Shown here: positions 26,208 through 35,781 of the stretch, piece by piece
Layout of the letters: each line of letters starts with the position of its first letter
Numbering within the stretch: position 1 is the first letter of the stretch
Assembly: GCF_003003235.1 (NCBI RefSeq)
Contig: NZ_PVUE01000008.1
Span: forward strand, 1 to 64,000
Reading direction: 5' to 3'
Length of the DNA: 64,000 bases
From: Antricoccus suffuscus
GTDB taxonomy: Bacteria > Actinomycetota > Actinomycetes > Mycobacteriales > Antricoccaceae
The notes under the pieces: generated by a model
Seen by the model: only the letters and a program-made list of their open reading frames with translations
Told to the model about the DNA's origin: nothing
Database searches by the model: none
Translations under genes and position numbers: made by a program

Positions 26208-28651
26208 GAACCGCTCCTGTCGCTGTTCGAGGTGCCTTCGGTGTGTGCGGTGGTCTGCTCGGCCGCTGGCTGCGTGTCGCCAAACCCGGAGTGGATCGCC
26301 CGCCAGACCCGTTCGGGGGTGGCAGGCATGTGGATGTCGTTGACGCCGTACTGCCGCAGCGCATCGACGACGGCGTTGATGATCGCCGGTGTCGAGGCGA
26401 TGGTGCCGGCCTCGCCGACGCCCTTGACGCCGAGCGGGTTGCTCGTGGCCGGGGTGTACGTCGATCCGGTGATGAACGACGGCAGGTCCGCCGAACTCGG
26501 CAGTGTGTAATCCACAAACGTGCCGGTCGTGAGGTTGCCATCGGCGTCGTAGACGGCTTCCTCAAACAGCGCCTGCGCGATGCCTTGCGCGAGCCCGCCG
26601 TGCACCTGGCCCTGCACCAGCAGCGGGTTGATCTGGTTGCCGATGTCATCGACGCAGCAGTACTTCAGCAACTCGACTTGACCGGTGTCCGTGTCGATCT
26701 CTACGGCCGCCAGGTGCGTGCCGTGCGGGAAGGAGAAGTTTTCCGGGTCGAACGTCGCTTCGCTGTCCAGCGACGGCTCCATGCCCTCGGGCAGGTCGTG
26801 TGCCATAAACGCGGCGAACGCGATCTCCTGGATCATGAGTCCCTTGTCGGTGCCCTTCACCCCGAACTTCCCGCCCGCGAAGTCGAGGTCGTCCTCGCTC
26901 GCCTCCAGCAGGTGTGCGGCGATCTTCCGCGCCTTGGCCACGACCTTGTCGACGGCCTTGACGACGGCGATGCCGCCGACGGTGAGCGAGCGCGAGCCGT
27001 ACGTATCCAGGCCGCGCGGGGCGCTGGCGGTGTCGCCGTGGATGATCTCGATGTCGTCGTACGGTACGCCGAGCTGGTCACTGACGATCTGCGCGAACGA
27101 CGTCTCATGGCCCTGCCCGTGCGGCGAGATACCCGTGACGACCTCGACCTTGCCGGTGGGCAGCATCCGCACCGACGAGGTCTCCCAGCCGCCGGCGCCG
27201 TAGTCCAGCGATCCGAGCACCCGCGACGGCGCGAGACCGCACATCTCGGTGAACGTCGAGATGCCTAAGCCGAGCTGCTTGGTCGACTTGTCGGCGCGCC
27301 GCTTGTCACGGTCGGCCTTAAGCGCGTCCCAGCCCATCAGCTCGAGGGCCTTGTCGGTGGCCGCCTCGTAGTTGCCGCTGTCGTAGGTCAGGCCCGCGAC
27401 CGTCGTGTAGGGGAACTCCTCGTGCTTGATCCAGTTCTTGCGCCGCAGCTCCAGCGGATCGACGCCGAGCTCGGCGGCCATCTCGTCCATGATGCGTTCG
27501 ATGGCGTACGTCGCCTCGGGGCGACCGGCGCCACGGTAGGCGTCGGTCTTGGTTGTCGTCGTAAACACGCCGTGGCAGGTGAACCGGTACGCCGGGATCT
27601 TGTATATAGCGGGAAACATGAAGGCGCCAAGCACCGGTACGCCGGGGCCGACCAGGCTGAGGTAGGCGCCCATGTTGGCCGTCAGCTCGACATCGAGACC
27701 GGTGATGGTGCCGTCCTTCGTGGCGCTCATCGTGATGTCCTGGATTTGGTCGCGTCCGTGGTGTGCCGAAACGAGCGACTCGGAGCGGGACTCGGTGAAC
27801 TTGCATGGTTTGCCGAGCTTGCGGGCGACCAGCGCGGTGATGACTTCCTCGGGAGTCACGGTGATCTTGCCGCCGAACCCGCCGCCGACGTCAGGAGCGA
27901 TCACCCGCACCTTGTGCTCGGGCAGCCCGAGCGTCAGCGAGAGCATGATCCTCAAGATGTGCGGGATCTGGGTCGCGGACCAGAGTGTCAGGCCCTCGCC
28001 TTCGGGCTGTACGACGTACGAGCGGGGTTCCATGAACGACGGAATGAGGCGTTGCTGGATGAACCGTCGCTTGATCTTGACCTCGGCGCCGCTGAATGCG
28101 TCGTCGACGTTGCCTCCGGAGCCGGCCTGGCCGGAGTCGAAGGCCCAGGTGTAGGACTTGTTGGACGTCGTGTTGGCGTGTACCAGCGGTGCGCCCTCGG
28201 CGAGTGCTTCCTCCATGTCGAGGATCACCGGAAGAGGTTCGTAGTCGACGAGGACCGCCTCGGCCGCGTCCTCCGCGGCCGCCTTGGTGCGTGCCGCGAT
28301 GACGGCAACTGCCTCGCCGACGTGGTTGACCTGGTCGATCGCCAACGAGGGGTAGCCGGGATTGACCATGTCCGGTGTCACCGGCCACGCACAGGGCAGG
28401 TTTCCTTGCACCTCGGCGAAGTCCTTGCCGGTATAGACCGCGTGTACGCCGGGACGGCCCTGTGCCTCCGATACGTCGATGTTCGTGATCTTGGCGTGCG
28501 CCATCGAACTACGCACAAACGCCAGATGCAACATGCCGGCAAGCTGCATGTTGTCCACGAACGTCGAGTGGCCGGTGATGAGGTGCTGATCCTCGCGACG
28601 AGGACGGGCCTGACCGACCTCGTGCGCCGGATGATCGTCTACCGCAGTCAT
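26204..28651 (-). CDS. coxL: Form II CoxL-type molybdenum-binding large subunit
   Basis: The 815-residue large subunit has the molybdopterin-cytosine-dinucleotide-binding domains of the xanthine oxidase family. The active-site loop reads AYRGAGRPEA, the form II signature; true CO dehydrogenases (form I) have AYXCSFR. The base Glu is in GVKGVGEAG. The substrate of form II enzymes is generally unsettled, so CO oxidation should not be assumed. It lies between coxS and coxM; its start is 3 bp after the coxS stop. Confidence 0.9.
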   Translation of the reverse strand: MTAVDDHPAHEVGQARPRREDQHLITGHSTFVDNMQLAGMLHLAFVRSSMAHAKITNIDVSEAQGRPGVHAVYTGKDFAEVQGNLPCAWPVTPDMVNPGYPSLAIDQVNHVGEAVAVIAARTKAAAEDAAEAVLVDYEPLPVILDMEEALAEGAPLVHANTTSNKSYTWAFDSGQAGSGGNVDDAFSGAEVKIKRRFIQQRLIPSFMEPRSYVVQPEGEGLTLWSATQIPHILRIMLSLTLGLPEHKVRVIAPDVGGGFGGKITVTPEEVITALVARKLGKPCKFTESRSESLVSAHHGRDQIQDITMSATKDGTITGLDVELTANMGAYLSLVGPGVPVLGAFMFPAIYKIPAYRFTCHGVFTTTTKTDAYRGAGRPEATYAIERIMDEMAAELGVDPLELRRKNWIKHEEFPYTTVAGLTYDSGNYEAATDKALELMGWDALKADRDKRRADKSTKQLGLGISTFTEMCGLAPSRVLGSLDYGAGGWETSSVRMLPTGKVEVVTGISPHGQGHETSFAQIVSDQLGVPYDDIEIIHGDTASAPRGLDTYGSRSLTVGGIAVVKAVDKVVAKARKIAAHLLEASEDDLDFAGGKFGVKGTDKGLMIQEIAFAAFMAHDLPEGMEPSLDSEATFDPENFSFPHGTHLAAVEIDTDTGQVELLKYCCVDDIGNQINPLLVQGQVHGGLAQGIAQALFEEAVYDADGNLTTGTFVDYTLPSSADLPSFITGSTYTPATSNPLGVKGVGEAGTIASTPAIINAVVDALRQYGVNDIHMPATPERVWRAIHSGFGDTQPAAEQTTAHTEGTSNSDRSGS

Positions 28652-28654
28652 CGC

Positions 28655-29137
28655 TTATGCCCCCGTACTTGACATCGTCTTGGCGGCGTACTGCACGGCC
28701 GCAACAATATTTTGATAACCGGTGCATCGGCAGAGGTTGCCCTCGATGCCTTCACGTACCTCTTGTTCGGTGGGGTCGGACTTGCCGTTGGTATTGACGA
28801 AGTCGATCGACGCCATGATCATCCCGGGTGTGCAGTAGCCGCACTGCAGTGCGTGCTTCTCGTGGAACGCCTGCTGCATCGGATGGAGTACGCCGTCCTT
28901 TGCGAGGCCTTCGATGGTGAGCACGTCGGAGCCGTCGGCCTGCACGGCGAGCACGGTGCAACTTTTCACTGCCTTGCCATCAAGGTGAACGGTGCAGGCG
29001 CCGCAGTTGCTGGTGTCGCAGCCGACGAGTGTGCCGGTCTTCCCGAGCGTTTCGCGGAGGTAGTGGACGAGTAGTTGGCGCGGCTCGACGTCGTCTTCGT
29101 TTGTGACGCCGTCGACGGTGACGCTGATCTTTGGCAT
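28655..29137 (-). CDS. coxS: CoxS-type [2Fe-2S] subunit of a molybdenum hydroxylase
   Basis: The 160-residue subunit has the plant-type ferredoxin cluster cysteines in [13 protein letters not shown] and a later Cys in SCTVLA. The second cluster is in [11 protein letters not shown] and [11 protein letters not shown]. It moves electrons from the Mo centre to FAD. AGGGAG lies upstream of the ATG. It is the first gene of the cox operon, so the promoter should lie in 29138-29381. Confidence 0.9.
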   Translation of the reverse strand: MPKISVTVDGVTNEDDVEPRQLLVHYLRETLGKTGTLVGCDTSNCGACTVHLDGKAVKSCTVLAVQADGSDVLTIEGLAKDGVLHPMQQAFHEKHALQCGYCTPGMIMASIDFVNTNGKSDPTEQEVREGIEGNLCRCTGYQNIVAAVQYAAKTMSSTGA

Positions 29138-29197
29138 GTAATCTCCCTGCAGACGTGCGGGTGACGTTTACCCCGTCTGATATTTGTACCGCGTGGC

Positions 29198-29213
29198 TGT
29201 GGCATCTGCCACA
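29198..29213. promoter_or_regulatory. Inverted repeat upstream of coxS
   Basis: TGTGGC-ATCT-GCCACA is a perfect six-base inverted repeat about 61 bp upstream of the coxS start, in the divergent region shared with the FAD oxidoreductase. It is a plausible operator for either gene. No regulator gene is adjacent, so its binder is unknown. Confidence 0.4.
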
Positions 29214-29381
29214 CCACCCGTATGGTTGAGCCAACCGCAGACGGCTGCCTTTAACAAGCGAAATCTCCCAGCTATACAAGCGAAGCGGACCGGCTGTCGC
29301 GTTTGCGGATGATCAATTCATTCTGAGCCGCAGGTGCGGGTTCAGCCTCCCCCGACCGCGACCGGCGGCTATGGTCGCTGA

Positions 29382-30530
29382 GTGGAGCGATACGAGGCAA
29401 TCATTATCGGCGGCGGTATCGCCGGGATCTCGCTCGGTTACGAGCTGGCGCGGGAGCGCACGGTCGGCCTTCTCGAGATGGAGACGACTCTGGCGTTTCA
29501 CACCACGGGCCGGTCCGCGGCGACGTTCTTAGAGACGTACGGCGGAGCCCAGATCCGGGCGCTGACCACCGGGAGCCGTGCATTCTTCGAGAACCCGCCG
29601 GACTGTTTCGACGGCACACCGTTGTCGCCGCTGGGGCTGGTATGGATTGGCGCGGCGGGCGATTCGGGTCGGGTGCACGAGCTATACGACGAGTTCAGCG
29701 TGCTGGTGCCCGACGTACGCATCCTCGACGCCGACGAGGCCGTGGAGGTCAACCCGATCATCAAGCGGGAGTACGTCGAGTCCGCGCTCTACGAACCCGA
29801 CGCGATGGAAATGGACGTCCATGCGCTGCACCAAGGTTTTCTTCGCGGCTACAAGGAGCGCGGTGGTGTCGTCCATACCGCCGCTCGGATCGTCGACGCT
29901 GTGCGCACCGAGCGCGACAACGGCGACACGCTGTGGACGCTGACCGATTCGGGCGGCAATAAGTACCAGACCCCGCTGGTCATCAATGCGGCCGGATCAT
30001 GGGTAGACGTCGTCGCCGCGACCGTGGGAGCGCGATCGATCGGCATCAAACCGCTGCGCCGCTCGATCTTCATGGTGCCCTCGCCACTGGGTTCGCGTAG
30101 TGCCGGAATGCCTATGGCGGCGGACATTCATGACTCGTTCTACGTCAAGCCCGACGGTGAGCAGTACCTCTGCTCACCGGCCGACGAAGTGTTGCAGTCA
30201 CCGAGCGATCCCAAGCCAGACGAGTTGGAGATCGCTCGCGCCATGGAGGCCATCGACATCGCTACTCACGTCGCGCCACGCCATGTACGCAGCTCGTGGG
30301 CGGGCCTGCGCAACTTCGCGCCGGACCGAGTGCCCGTCGTCGGTTTCGACCCGGTCGCGCCGGGCGTCTTCTGGTTTGCCGGGCAAGGCGGTTACGGCAT
30401 CCAGACCTGCGCGGCGATGGCGCGTACGGCGGCCAGCCTGGTGCGTGGAGAGGGCATCCCGGCCGACCTTATCGCCCGTGGACTCACTGAGGAAGCGCTC
30501 TCGCCCGCGACCACGTCCCGCTTCCGCTAG
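29382..30530 (+). CDS. FAD-dependent oxidoreductase, DAO/glycine-oxidase-like
   Basis: The 382-residue protein has the dinucleotide-binding motif IIGGGIAGISLGYELA (residues 8-23), a central substrate cap and the late FAD motif FAGQGGYGIQTCAAMARTAA. These are typical of amino-acid or amine oxidases and dehydrogenases of the DAO superfamily. The substrate is unknown. It starts with GTG. It is divergent from coxS and ends just before hairpin repeat copy 2. Together with the downstream binding protein it may use an imported amine or amino acid (inference). Confidence 0.75.
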   Translation: MERYEAIIIGGGIAGISLGYELARERTVGLLEMETTLAFHTTGRSAATFLETYGGAQIRALTTGSRAFFENPPDCFDGTPLSPLGLVWIGAAGDSGRVHELYDEFSVLVPDVRILDADEAVEVNPIIKREYVESALYEPDAMEMDVHALHQGFLRGYKERGGVVHTAARIVDAVRTERDNGDTLWTLTDSGGNKYQTPLVINAAGSWVDVVAATVGARSIGIKPLRRSIFMVPSPLGSRSAGMPMAADIHDSFYVKPDGEQYLCSPADEVLQSPSDPKPDELEIARAMEAIDIATHVAPRHVRSSWAGLRNFAPDRVPVVGFDPVAPGVFWFAGQGGYGIQTCAAMARTAASLVRGEGIPADLIARGLTEEALSPATTSRFR

Positions 30531-30537
30531 CCCGGTT

Positions 30538-30581
30538 GCGTCCGGCAAAGCGGTCGTTGTAACGACCATTTCGCCGGACGT
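30538..30581. terminator. GCGTCCGGC hairpin, copy 2
   Basis: Positions 30538-30558 pair with 30561-30581, with two or three mismatches or wobbles; the physical loop is about TTGTAA. It begins seven bases after the FAD oxidoreductase stop and is followed by a moderately T-rich stretch. It is related to the copies at 20319 and 32365. Confidence 0.65.
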
Positions 30582-30617
30582 TAGGGATTTCGTTTCAGTC
30601 GGCGTACAGGGTGCGCG

Positions 30618-30645
30618 CTGACGAAACTAACAATGGCTTTACACT
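30618..30645 (+). promoter_or_regulatory. Possible promoter of the lipoprotein gene
   Basis: CTGACG at 30618-30623 and TACACT at 30640-30645, 16 bp apart, resemble a -35/-10 pair about 108 bp before the binding-protein start. The region is relatively AT-rich. The assignment rests on consensus only. Confidence 0.35.
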
Positions 30646-30752
30646 TGTAATTTTGGCGTTGCCTCGGCGTGACCCTTTGGTCCGATGAGGCGTCCTCACC
30701 AGCGGGTTGATCCTTGAGCGATTGCCTCGGGGCGACTCTCAACAATGAAATT

Positions 30753-32354
30753 ATGGGTAGATACGTGACAGCGACAAACCTCTCCCGTCGTGTTCGGGCC
30801 TTTACGGCCATCGCGACATCGGCTCTGCTGCTCGCAGCCTGCGGCGGCGCCCCCGATCGTGACTCGTCGGACCTCAAGGACGAGTTCTCGAACACAATCA
30901 AACTGGCCTCCGACTATGACCCGAACGGCCACTTCGCCTACTCCTACAGCGTGATGACGCCAGGTTGGGACCCGATCGAGAGCGTGTCGGGATACGACTT
31001 CGTCACTCTCGCGCCTGTCTATGACCGGCTCGTGTTCAACGCCCCCGATGGCAGCGTCCAGCCGATGCTCGCGACCGACTGGGAGTCAGCCGACGACGGC
31101 AAGGCTCTCGTGTTCACACTGCGCAAGGACGTGACCTTCTCGGACGGCACGCCGTTCAACGCCGAAGCAGTCAAGATCAACCTGGACCGTGCGAGGGGCG
31201 AGGGCAGCCGGATCGCGACCGAGATCGAGCAGCTCGACGCGGTCGAGGTCGTCGACGGCTACACCGTCAAGCTGGTTGCCGACACCGGCGTCGGCGCGCT
31301 GCTCGGCGCGCTCGCCCAGCGTCCCGGGATGATGGCCTCGCCGGCGGCGATCGCTGGCGGCACCCTGAAGTCGCAGCCCGTCGGCGCGGGCGCCTACACA
31401 CTTACGGGGTTCACCTCGGGCGACAAGGCGAGCTACGCCAAGCGGGAGGGATACTGGGAGCCCGACGCGCAGCGGGTCGCCACGATGGAGATCAAGCTGA
31501 TCACCGATGACCAGACACGGCTGAACGCCCTGAAGTCGGGCGACATCGACGGCGCGGTCATGCGACCCGAGCAGGTAAAGTCCGCCGTGAAGGACGGCCT
31601 GAAGGTCACCGCTACTCCGTCGGTGGTGTTCATGTACCTCACGGTGAACTCCGCGAAGGCGCCGTTCGATAATCCGAAGGTCCTCGAGGCGCTCAACTAC
31701 GCCATCGACCGGGAGGCGATCGGCAACGGCTACTTCGAGGGAATGTGTGTTCCACAGATTCAGCCCTGGCCGGAGAGCAGCTTCGCCTACAGCGAAGAGA
31801 TCGGTAACGGGCTGGACGTCTGGCCGCATGATCCGAAGAAGGCCAAGCAGCTATTCGAAGAGGCCGGCGTCGGTAAGGGTTTCGACCTGCCGACGGTCAC
31901 CACCAACGTCACGTACACGGTGCAGCTATCCGAGGTCTTGCAGGAGATGCTGGCCGAGGTCGGCGTCAAAATGACGATCGAGCAGGTTCCGACTCCACAG
32001 GTGATCGAGGCGTTCTCGGTCTCCAAGACGGTCGCGGGCAACGTCAACCCGTACTCCGGCAGTTCCGACCCACATGGCGTGGCGTCTCGTCATCTGATGC
32101 CCGGCTCGATCTACAGCGTCGGCAACCCGGTCGCGCAGTCCACGCTCGACCTCGCCGTCGAGGCGGCGACGCCGATCGATCCGGAAAAGCGGACGCCGAT
32201 CTACGCGAAGATGATGCAGGACATGGTCGACAATCCGAACCATCTGCTGCCGATCTGCCAGCTGCACGTGATCAGCGTGTTCAATGACTCGGTGTCCGGC
32301 TTCGGGCTCAGCCCGAGCGGGTTCCCCGACCTGCGCGGTGTCGCGGTCAGCTAA
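30753..32354 (+). CDS. Orphan solute-binding lipoprotein, peptide/opine/nickel (family 5) type
   Basis: The 533-residue precursor has a basic n-region, hydrophobic core and lipobox LLLAAC, so it should be a membrane-anchored lipoprotein. The mature part is a family 5 binding protein: TFSDGTPFNAEAVKINLDR and YAIDREAIGNGY are characteristic. ATG 30753 fits the signal peptide; 13 further upstream codons are open but do not. No permease or ATPase is adjacent, so it must share a transporter or act as a sensor. It is flanked on both sides by the GCGTCCGGC hairpin repeats. Confidence 0.85.
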   Translation: MGRYVTATNLSRRVRAFTAIATSALLLAACGGAPDRDSSDLKDEFSNTIKLASDYDPNGHFAYSYSVMTPGWDPIESVSGYDFVTLAPVYDRLVFNAPDGSVQPMLATDWESADDGKALVFTLRKDVTFSDGTPFNAEAVKINLDRARGEGSRIATEIEQLDAVEVVDGYTVKLVADTGVGALLGALAQRPGMMASPAAIAGGTLKSQPVGAGAYTLTGFTSGDKASYAKREGYWEPDAQRVATMEIKLITDDQTRLNALKSGDIDGAVMRPEQVKSAVKDGLKVTATPSVVFMYLTVNSAKAPFDNPKVLEALNYAIDREAIGNGYFEGMCVPQIQPWPESSFAYSEEIGNGLDVWPHDPKKAKQLFEEAGVGKGFDLPTVTTNVTYTVQLSEVLQEMLAEVGVKMTIEQVPTPQVIEAFSVSKTVAGNVNPYSGSSDPHGVASRHLMPGSIYSVGNPVAQSTLDLAVEAATPIDPEKRTPIYAKMMQDMVDNPNHLLPICQLHVISVFNDSVSGFGLSPSGFPDLRGVAVS

Positions 32355-32364
32355 CCTTCCGATT

Positions 32365-32408
32365 GCGTCCGGCGAAGCGGTCGTGATGGCGACCACTTTG
32401 CCGGACGC
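32365..32408. terminator. GCGTCCGGC hairpin, copy 3
   Basis: Arms 32365-32383 and 32390-32408 pair over 19 positions with a few mismatches or wobbles around a six-base loop. It fills the space between the convergent binding-protein and PfkB genes and touches the PfkB stop codon. It can serve as a bidirectional terminator. Confidence 0.7.
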
Positions 32409-33574
32409 TACGGGGTTTCGTCGTGGTGACGTAGGCCTAGCGTCGCCCCGGCTCGGCGTACCGGTGACAGGGCGATTCCCGGCAGTACGTCGGCCAGGAA
32501 CGCATACTCGTGCAGCGTCCCGTCTCCCGCGCCGGACTCGACGGTGTGTTGCCACCAGGCGCTGATCTCACCCCAGCCCGGGGCGGCAAGTGAGCCGCCG
32601 AAGTGCTGCACCGACAGCGCCGCGCAGAGGTTCGCGAAGCGCAGCCGCTCTTCGAGGGACCAGCCAGCGAGCTGGCCGACCATGAAACCGGCGCCAAAAA
32701 CGTCGCCTGCGCCGGTCGGGTCGATCGCCGGCACCGAAAGCCCTCGTACGTCGGCGCTCTCGCCGGTGAGCTGGTCGAGCGCGATCGCACCCTCGTCACC
32801 GCGCGTGACGACCACGACCGGGACATGCTCCGACAACGCGGAGCACGCGGCTTCGGGAGTGTCCGTGCGGGTGAGTGCCATCGCCTCCTCGGCGTTCGGC
32901 AGGAAGACGTGGCAGGTTTCCAGGCGCCGCAGTATTTCTCGCGACCATTCGCCGCTGTCGTCCCACCCGAGATCCGCGAAAACCAAAGCGCCGGACTCGT
33001 AGGAGTGCCGTACCCACGACTGTTCCTCGATCTCCAGGTGCGCGAAGCAGGCGCGTACGGCGGGCGGCGAGCCGATCATCTGGTCAAGCGGCTGCGGCGC
33101 AGGGTGTCCGTGGGTGATCATCGACCGGTCGTGCTGGTGCGCGACGGATACGGTCACGGGGGAGTGCCAGCCCCGGAACCGGCGCGAGGCCGTCAGGTCG
33201 ATGTCCTCTTGTACGGCGAGGGTGTCCCAGCAGTAGTCGCCGTACATGTCATCGCCGAACGCGGCAGCCAGCCATGTGCGCAGCCCCAGACGACGCATCG
33301 CAACGGCCATGTTGGCCATGCCGCCGGGGCTCGACCCCATCCCTGGCGCCCACTCCTCGGTCCCGGGCCGGGGTATGTGCTCGAGTCCGGTGAACACGAT
33401 GTCGAAGAACACCTGCCCGGCACAAAAGACGTCGACGAACGGGTCCTTCGGGCGGCGTACCGACGCGAGCGGATCGATCAGGACCCGCGGACCATGCCGG
33501 CGCGGAGTCTCCTCGCGACCGTCTTTCGCTGCGAGGTGGCCGAAGTCGCGGATCGGACCCGGGTGATCGGCCAT
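32408..33574 (-). CDS. PfkB-family carbohydrate kinase
   Basis: The 388-residue protein is a ribokinase-like kinase. GGMANMAVAMRRLG is the N-terminal signature, VVVTRGDEGA precedes the catalytic region, and DPTGAGDVFGAGF carries the catalytic Asp and anion hole. An N-terminal extension of about 45 residues precedes the fold. The sugar or nucleoside substrate is unknown. The start was set at ATG 33574, where a protein-like sequence begins. It is divergent from the DMT transporter gene over 38 bp, so a shared promoter region is likely. Confidence 0.8.
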   Translation of the reverse strand: MADHPGPIRDFGHLAAKDGREETPRRHGPRVLIDPLASVRRPKDPFVDVFCAGQVFFDIVFTGLEHIPRPGTEEWAPGMGSSPGGMANMAVAMRRLGLRTWLAAAFGDDMYGDYCWDTLAVQEDIDLTASRRFRGWHSPVTVSVAHQHDRSMITHGHPAPQPLDQMIGSPPAVRACFAHLEIEEQSWVRHSYESGALVFADLGWDDSGEWSREILRRLETCHVFLPNAEEAMALTRTDTPEAACSALSEHVPVVVVTRGDEGAIALDQLTGESADVRGLSVPAIDPTGAGDVFGAGFMVGQLAGWSLEERLRFANLCAALSVQHFGGSLAAPGWGEISAWWQHTVESGAGDGTLHEYAFLADVLPGIALSPVRRAGATLGLRHHDETP

Positions 33575-33612
33575 GTCGTATCCCCTTCTCGCCGACTGAG
33601 TAGTCTTCCATT

Positions 33613-34566
33613 GTGACCGCTTCTGGACATTCTCTCTCATCCAAGACTCATGTCGATCGCACCTGGCTGGTGGCCATCGCCGCCGCGCTGTGGGGCTTGG
33701 ACGGCTTGCTGCGCGAGCCGCTGGCGGTGTCCATCAATCCGGCGACAGTCGTGCTGTGGGAGCACGTCATCATCGTGGTCATCCTGAGCCCGTTCATACT
33801 GCCGGCGATGCGCGTCTTCGCGCGATGCTCGCTGCGCGACAAGGCCGCGATCGTGACGATCGGCGTCGGAGCCTCAGCGGTGGGTACGGCGCTGTTCACT
33901 CAGGCGTTCCGGCTATCGGCGCAGACCGGAGACTTCATCACGCCGCTGATCCTGCAGAAACTGCAGCCGATCTTTGCGGTCCTGCTAGCGGTCGTACTGC
34001 TGCGTGAGCGGCTGAAGCCAGGATTCGCCATTTACGCCGTACCGGCACTGGTCGGGGCGTGGCTGATGACATTTGCGCAGCCGTTCGACGTCAAGATCGC
34101 GGCCCTTCAGTCGGCGCTGTTCGCGGTCGGCGCGGCAGTCTTGTGGGCGTCGGGGACGGTGCTCGGCCGGATGGTGACCGCGAGCGTGAGCCCGCGGGAC
34201 ATGACGGTGTTGCGGTTCAGCTTCGGCGTAATCGGGGCGATCGTCGTCGTTGCCGTCGTGCGGGCCCCCGTGCTCCCGGGCTGGTCCAACATGCCCGGGC
34301 TGGTGTTGCTGGCGCTGATCCCGGGACTGCTGGGGCTCGGTCTTTACTACCTGGGGCTGCGCTACACGGCCGCGTCGCGGGCGACGTTCGCTGAGATGGC
34401 GTTTCCGGCGACGGCGGCGGTCGTCGGCGTGCTATTCCTGGGCACCACCCTCACCTGGTCACAGTGGGTGGGCTTCGCGATCGTCGTAGCAACGATCACC
34501 GCGCTCGGGTGGCGGGAACGAGTCAAGCCGACCGTCGAAGATCCGCTCTTGGAGAAGGTCATCTAA
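33613..34566 (+). CDS. EamA/DMT-superfamily transporter
   Basis: The 317-residue protein has ten predicted helices in two EamA repeats; the second includes MPGLVLLALIPGLLGLGLYYLGLRYTAAS. Such proteins export amino acids, nucleosides or other metabolites. The start is GTG. It is divergent from the PfkB kinase, which might phosphorylate or balance the same compound (inference). Confidence 0.8.
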   Translation: MTASGHSLSSKTHVDRTWLVAIAAALWGLDGLLREPLAVSINPATVVLWEHVIIVVILSPFILPAMRVFARCSLRDKAAIVTIGVGASAVGTALFTQAFRLSAQTGDFITPLILQKLQPIFAVLLAVVLLRERLKPGFAIYAVPALVGAWLMTFAQPFDVKIAALQSALFAVGAAVLWASGTVLGRMVTASVSPRDMTVLRFSFGVIGAIVVVAVVRAPVLPGWSNMPGLVLLALIPGLLGLGLYYLGLRYTAASRATFAEMAFPATAAVVGVLFLGTTLTWSQWVGFAIVVATITALGWRERVKPTVEDPLLEKVI

Positions 34567-34638
34567 GGCCGGTGACAGCTCCGTCGCTATAGCCAGCACC
34601 TGGGCCCATATCGGCTAGCGCAGCGAGCCACGGAAAAC

Positions 34639-35781
34639 TTAGCCGAGGACCGGTTCCTCGCGAACGATGTCGCCGTGGATGCGTCCCGCGCTGGCGCTGA
34701 GCCGCGATCCGTCGCCGCCCCACTGCAACGCGATGATCTCGGCCGCGATCGACACCGCCGTTTCCTCGGGAGTGTGCGCGCCGAGGTCGAGCCCGATCGG
34801 TGAGGACAGTTTCGCGATCTGTTCCTCGGGTACGCCGGCTTCGCGCAGCCGGTCGAGTCGGTCGTCGTGGGTACGCCGAGAGCCCATCGCGCCGATATAG
34901 GCGACATCGAGAGGCAGCGCCACTTCGAGCAGCGGTACGTCGAACTTCTGGTCGTGGGTCAGGATGCAGATAATGGTGCGTTCGTCGATCCGGCCTGCGT
35001 CGACCTCGCCTTGCAGGTAGCGGTGCGGCCAGTCGACGACCACCTCGTGCGCGTCGGGGAAGCGCTTCTTGGTCGCGAACACCGGTCGCGCGTCGCAGAC
35101 GGTGACCTTGTGCCCGAGGAAGGTGCCCATCTTGGCGACCGCGGCGGCGAAGTCGATCGCGCCGAAGACCAGCATCCGGACCGGGGCGGCGTACGACGCG
35201 ACGAACAGCGTCAGGTCGTCGCCGCGGCGTTCGCCTTCGTAGCCATAGTGGATCGTGCCGGTGCGACCGGCGGCCAGCATCCCGAGTGCATCTTCGGCGA
35301 CCGCATCATCCAGCCGCTGCATGCCGAGTGAACCCGAACGCCGGTCGTTCCAGAGCACCAGGCGTTTGCCGACGCGATCTTCGGGTCCGGTGACGCAGGT
35401 GATGACGGCTACTGGTTCGTGCTTCTCGATGGAGTCGGCGACGTCCTTGAGTTCGGGGAAGGTCGTCTTGCTGATCGGTTCGACGAAGATGTCCATGATC
35501 CCGCCGCAGGAAAGCCCCACGCTGAAGGCATCGTCGTCGCTGATGCCGTAGCGGTGCATCTGCGGCGTACTTTCGCCGTCCCGGACCAGTTTGGCCTCTT
35601 CATAGACCGCGCCTTCGACGCAACCGCCGGAGACGCTGCCGAGGGCCTCGTCGCTAGTGCTGACGATCATCGAGGCCCCGGCGGGTCGCGGGGCCGAGCG
35701 CCAGGTCGCGACCACCGTGCCCATCCCGACTGTCTGGTCGTCTTCCCACCAGGAGAGGAGGTCAGTAAGGATGTCACGCAT
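34639..35781 (-). CDS. XdhC/CoxF-family maturation factor
   Basis: The 380-residue protein has the N-terminal XdhC domain (VATWRSAPRPAGASMIVS, then GSVSGGCVEGAV with its conserved Cys) and a C-terminal Rossmann domain (LVFGAIDFAAAVAKMGTFLG). XdhC proteins bind and insert the sulfurated molybdenum cofactor into xanthine oxidase-family enzymes. It is the last gene of a MoxR-VWA-XdhC operon and overlaps the VWA gene by 8 bp. The client is most likely the coxSLM product 5.5 kb away. Confidence 0.85.
   Translation of the reverse strand: MRDILTDLLSWWEDDQTVGMGTVVATWRSAPRPAGASMIVSTSDEALGSVSGGCVEGAVYEEAKLVRDGESTPQMHRYGISDDDAFSVGLSCGGIMDIFVEPISKTTFPELKDVADSIEKHEPVAVITCVTGPEDRVGKRLVLWNDRRSGSLGMQRLDDAVAEDALGMLAAGRTGTIHYGYEGERRGDDLTLFVASYAAPVRMLVFGAIDFAAAVAKMGTFLGHKVTVCDARPVFATKKRFPDAHEVVVDWPHRYLQGEVDAGRIDERTIICILTHDQKFDVPLLEVALPLDVAYIGAMGSRRTHDDRLDRLREAGVPEEQIAKLSSPIGLDLGAHTPEETAVSIAAEIIALQWGGDGSRLSASAGRIHGDIVREEPVLG

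Noticed and set aside
26204-28651. Calling the enzyme a carbon monoxide dehydrogenase
   Set aside because: The active-site loop is AYRGAGR (form II), not the CO-oxidising form I AYXCSFR, so the substrate is left open.
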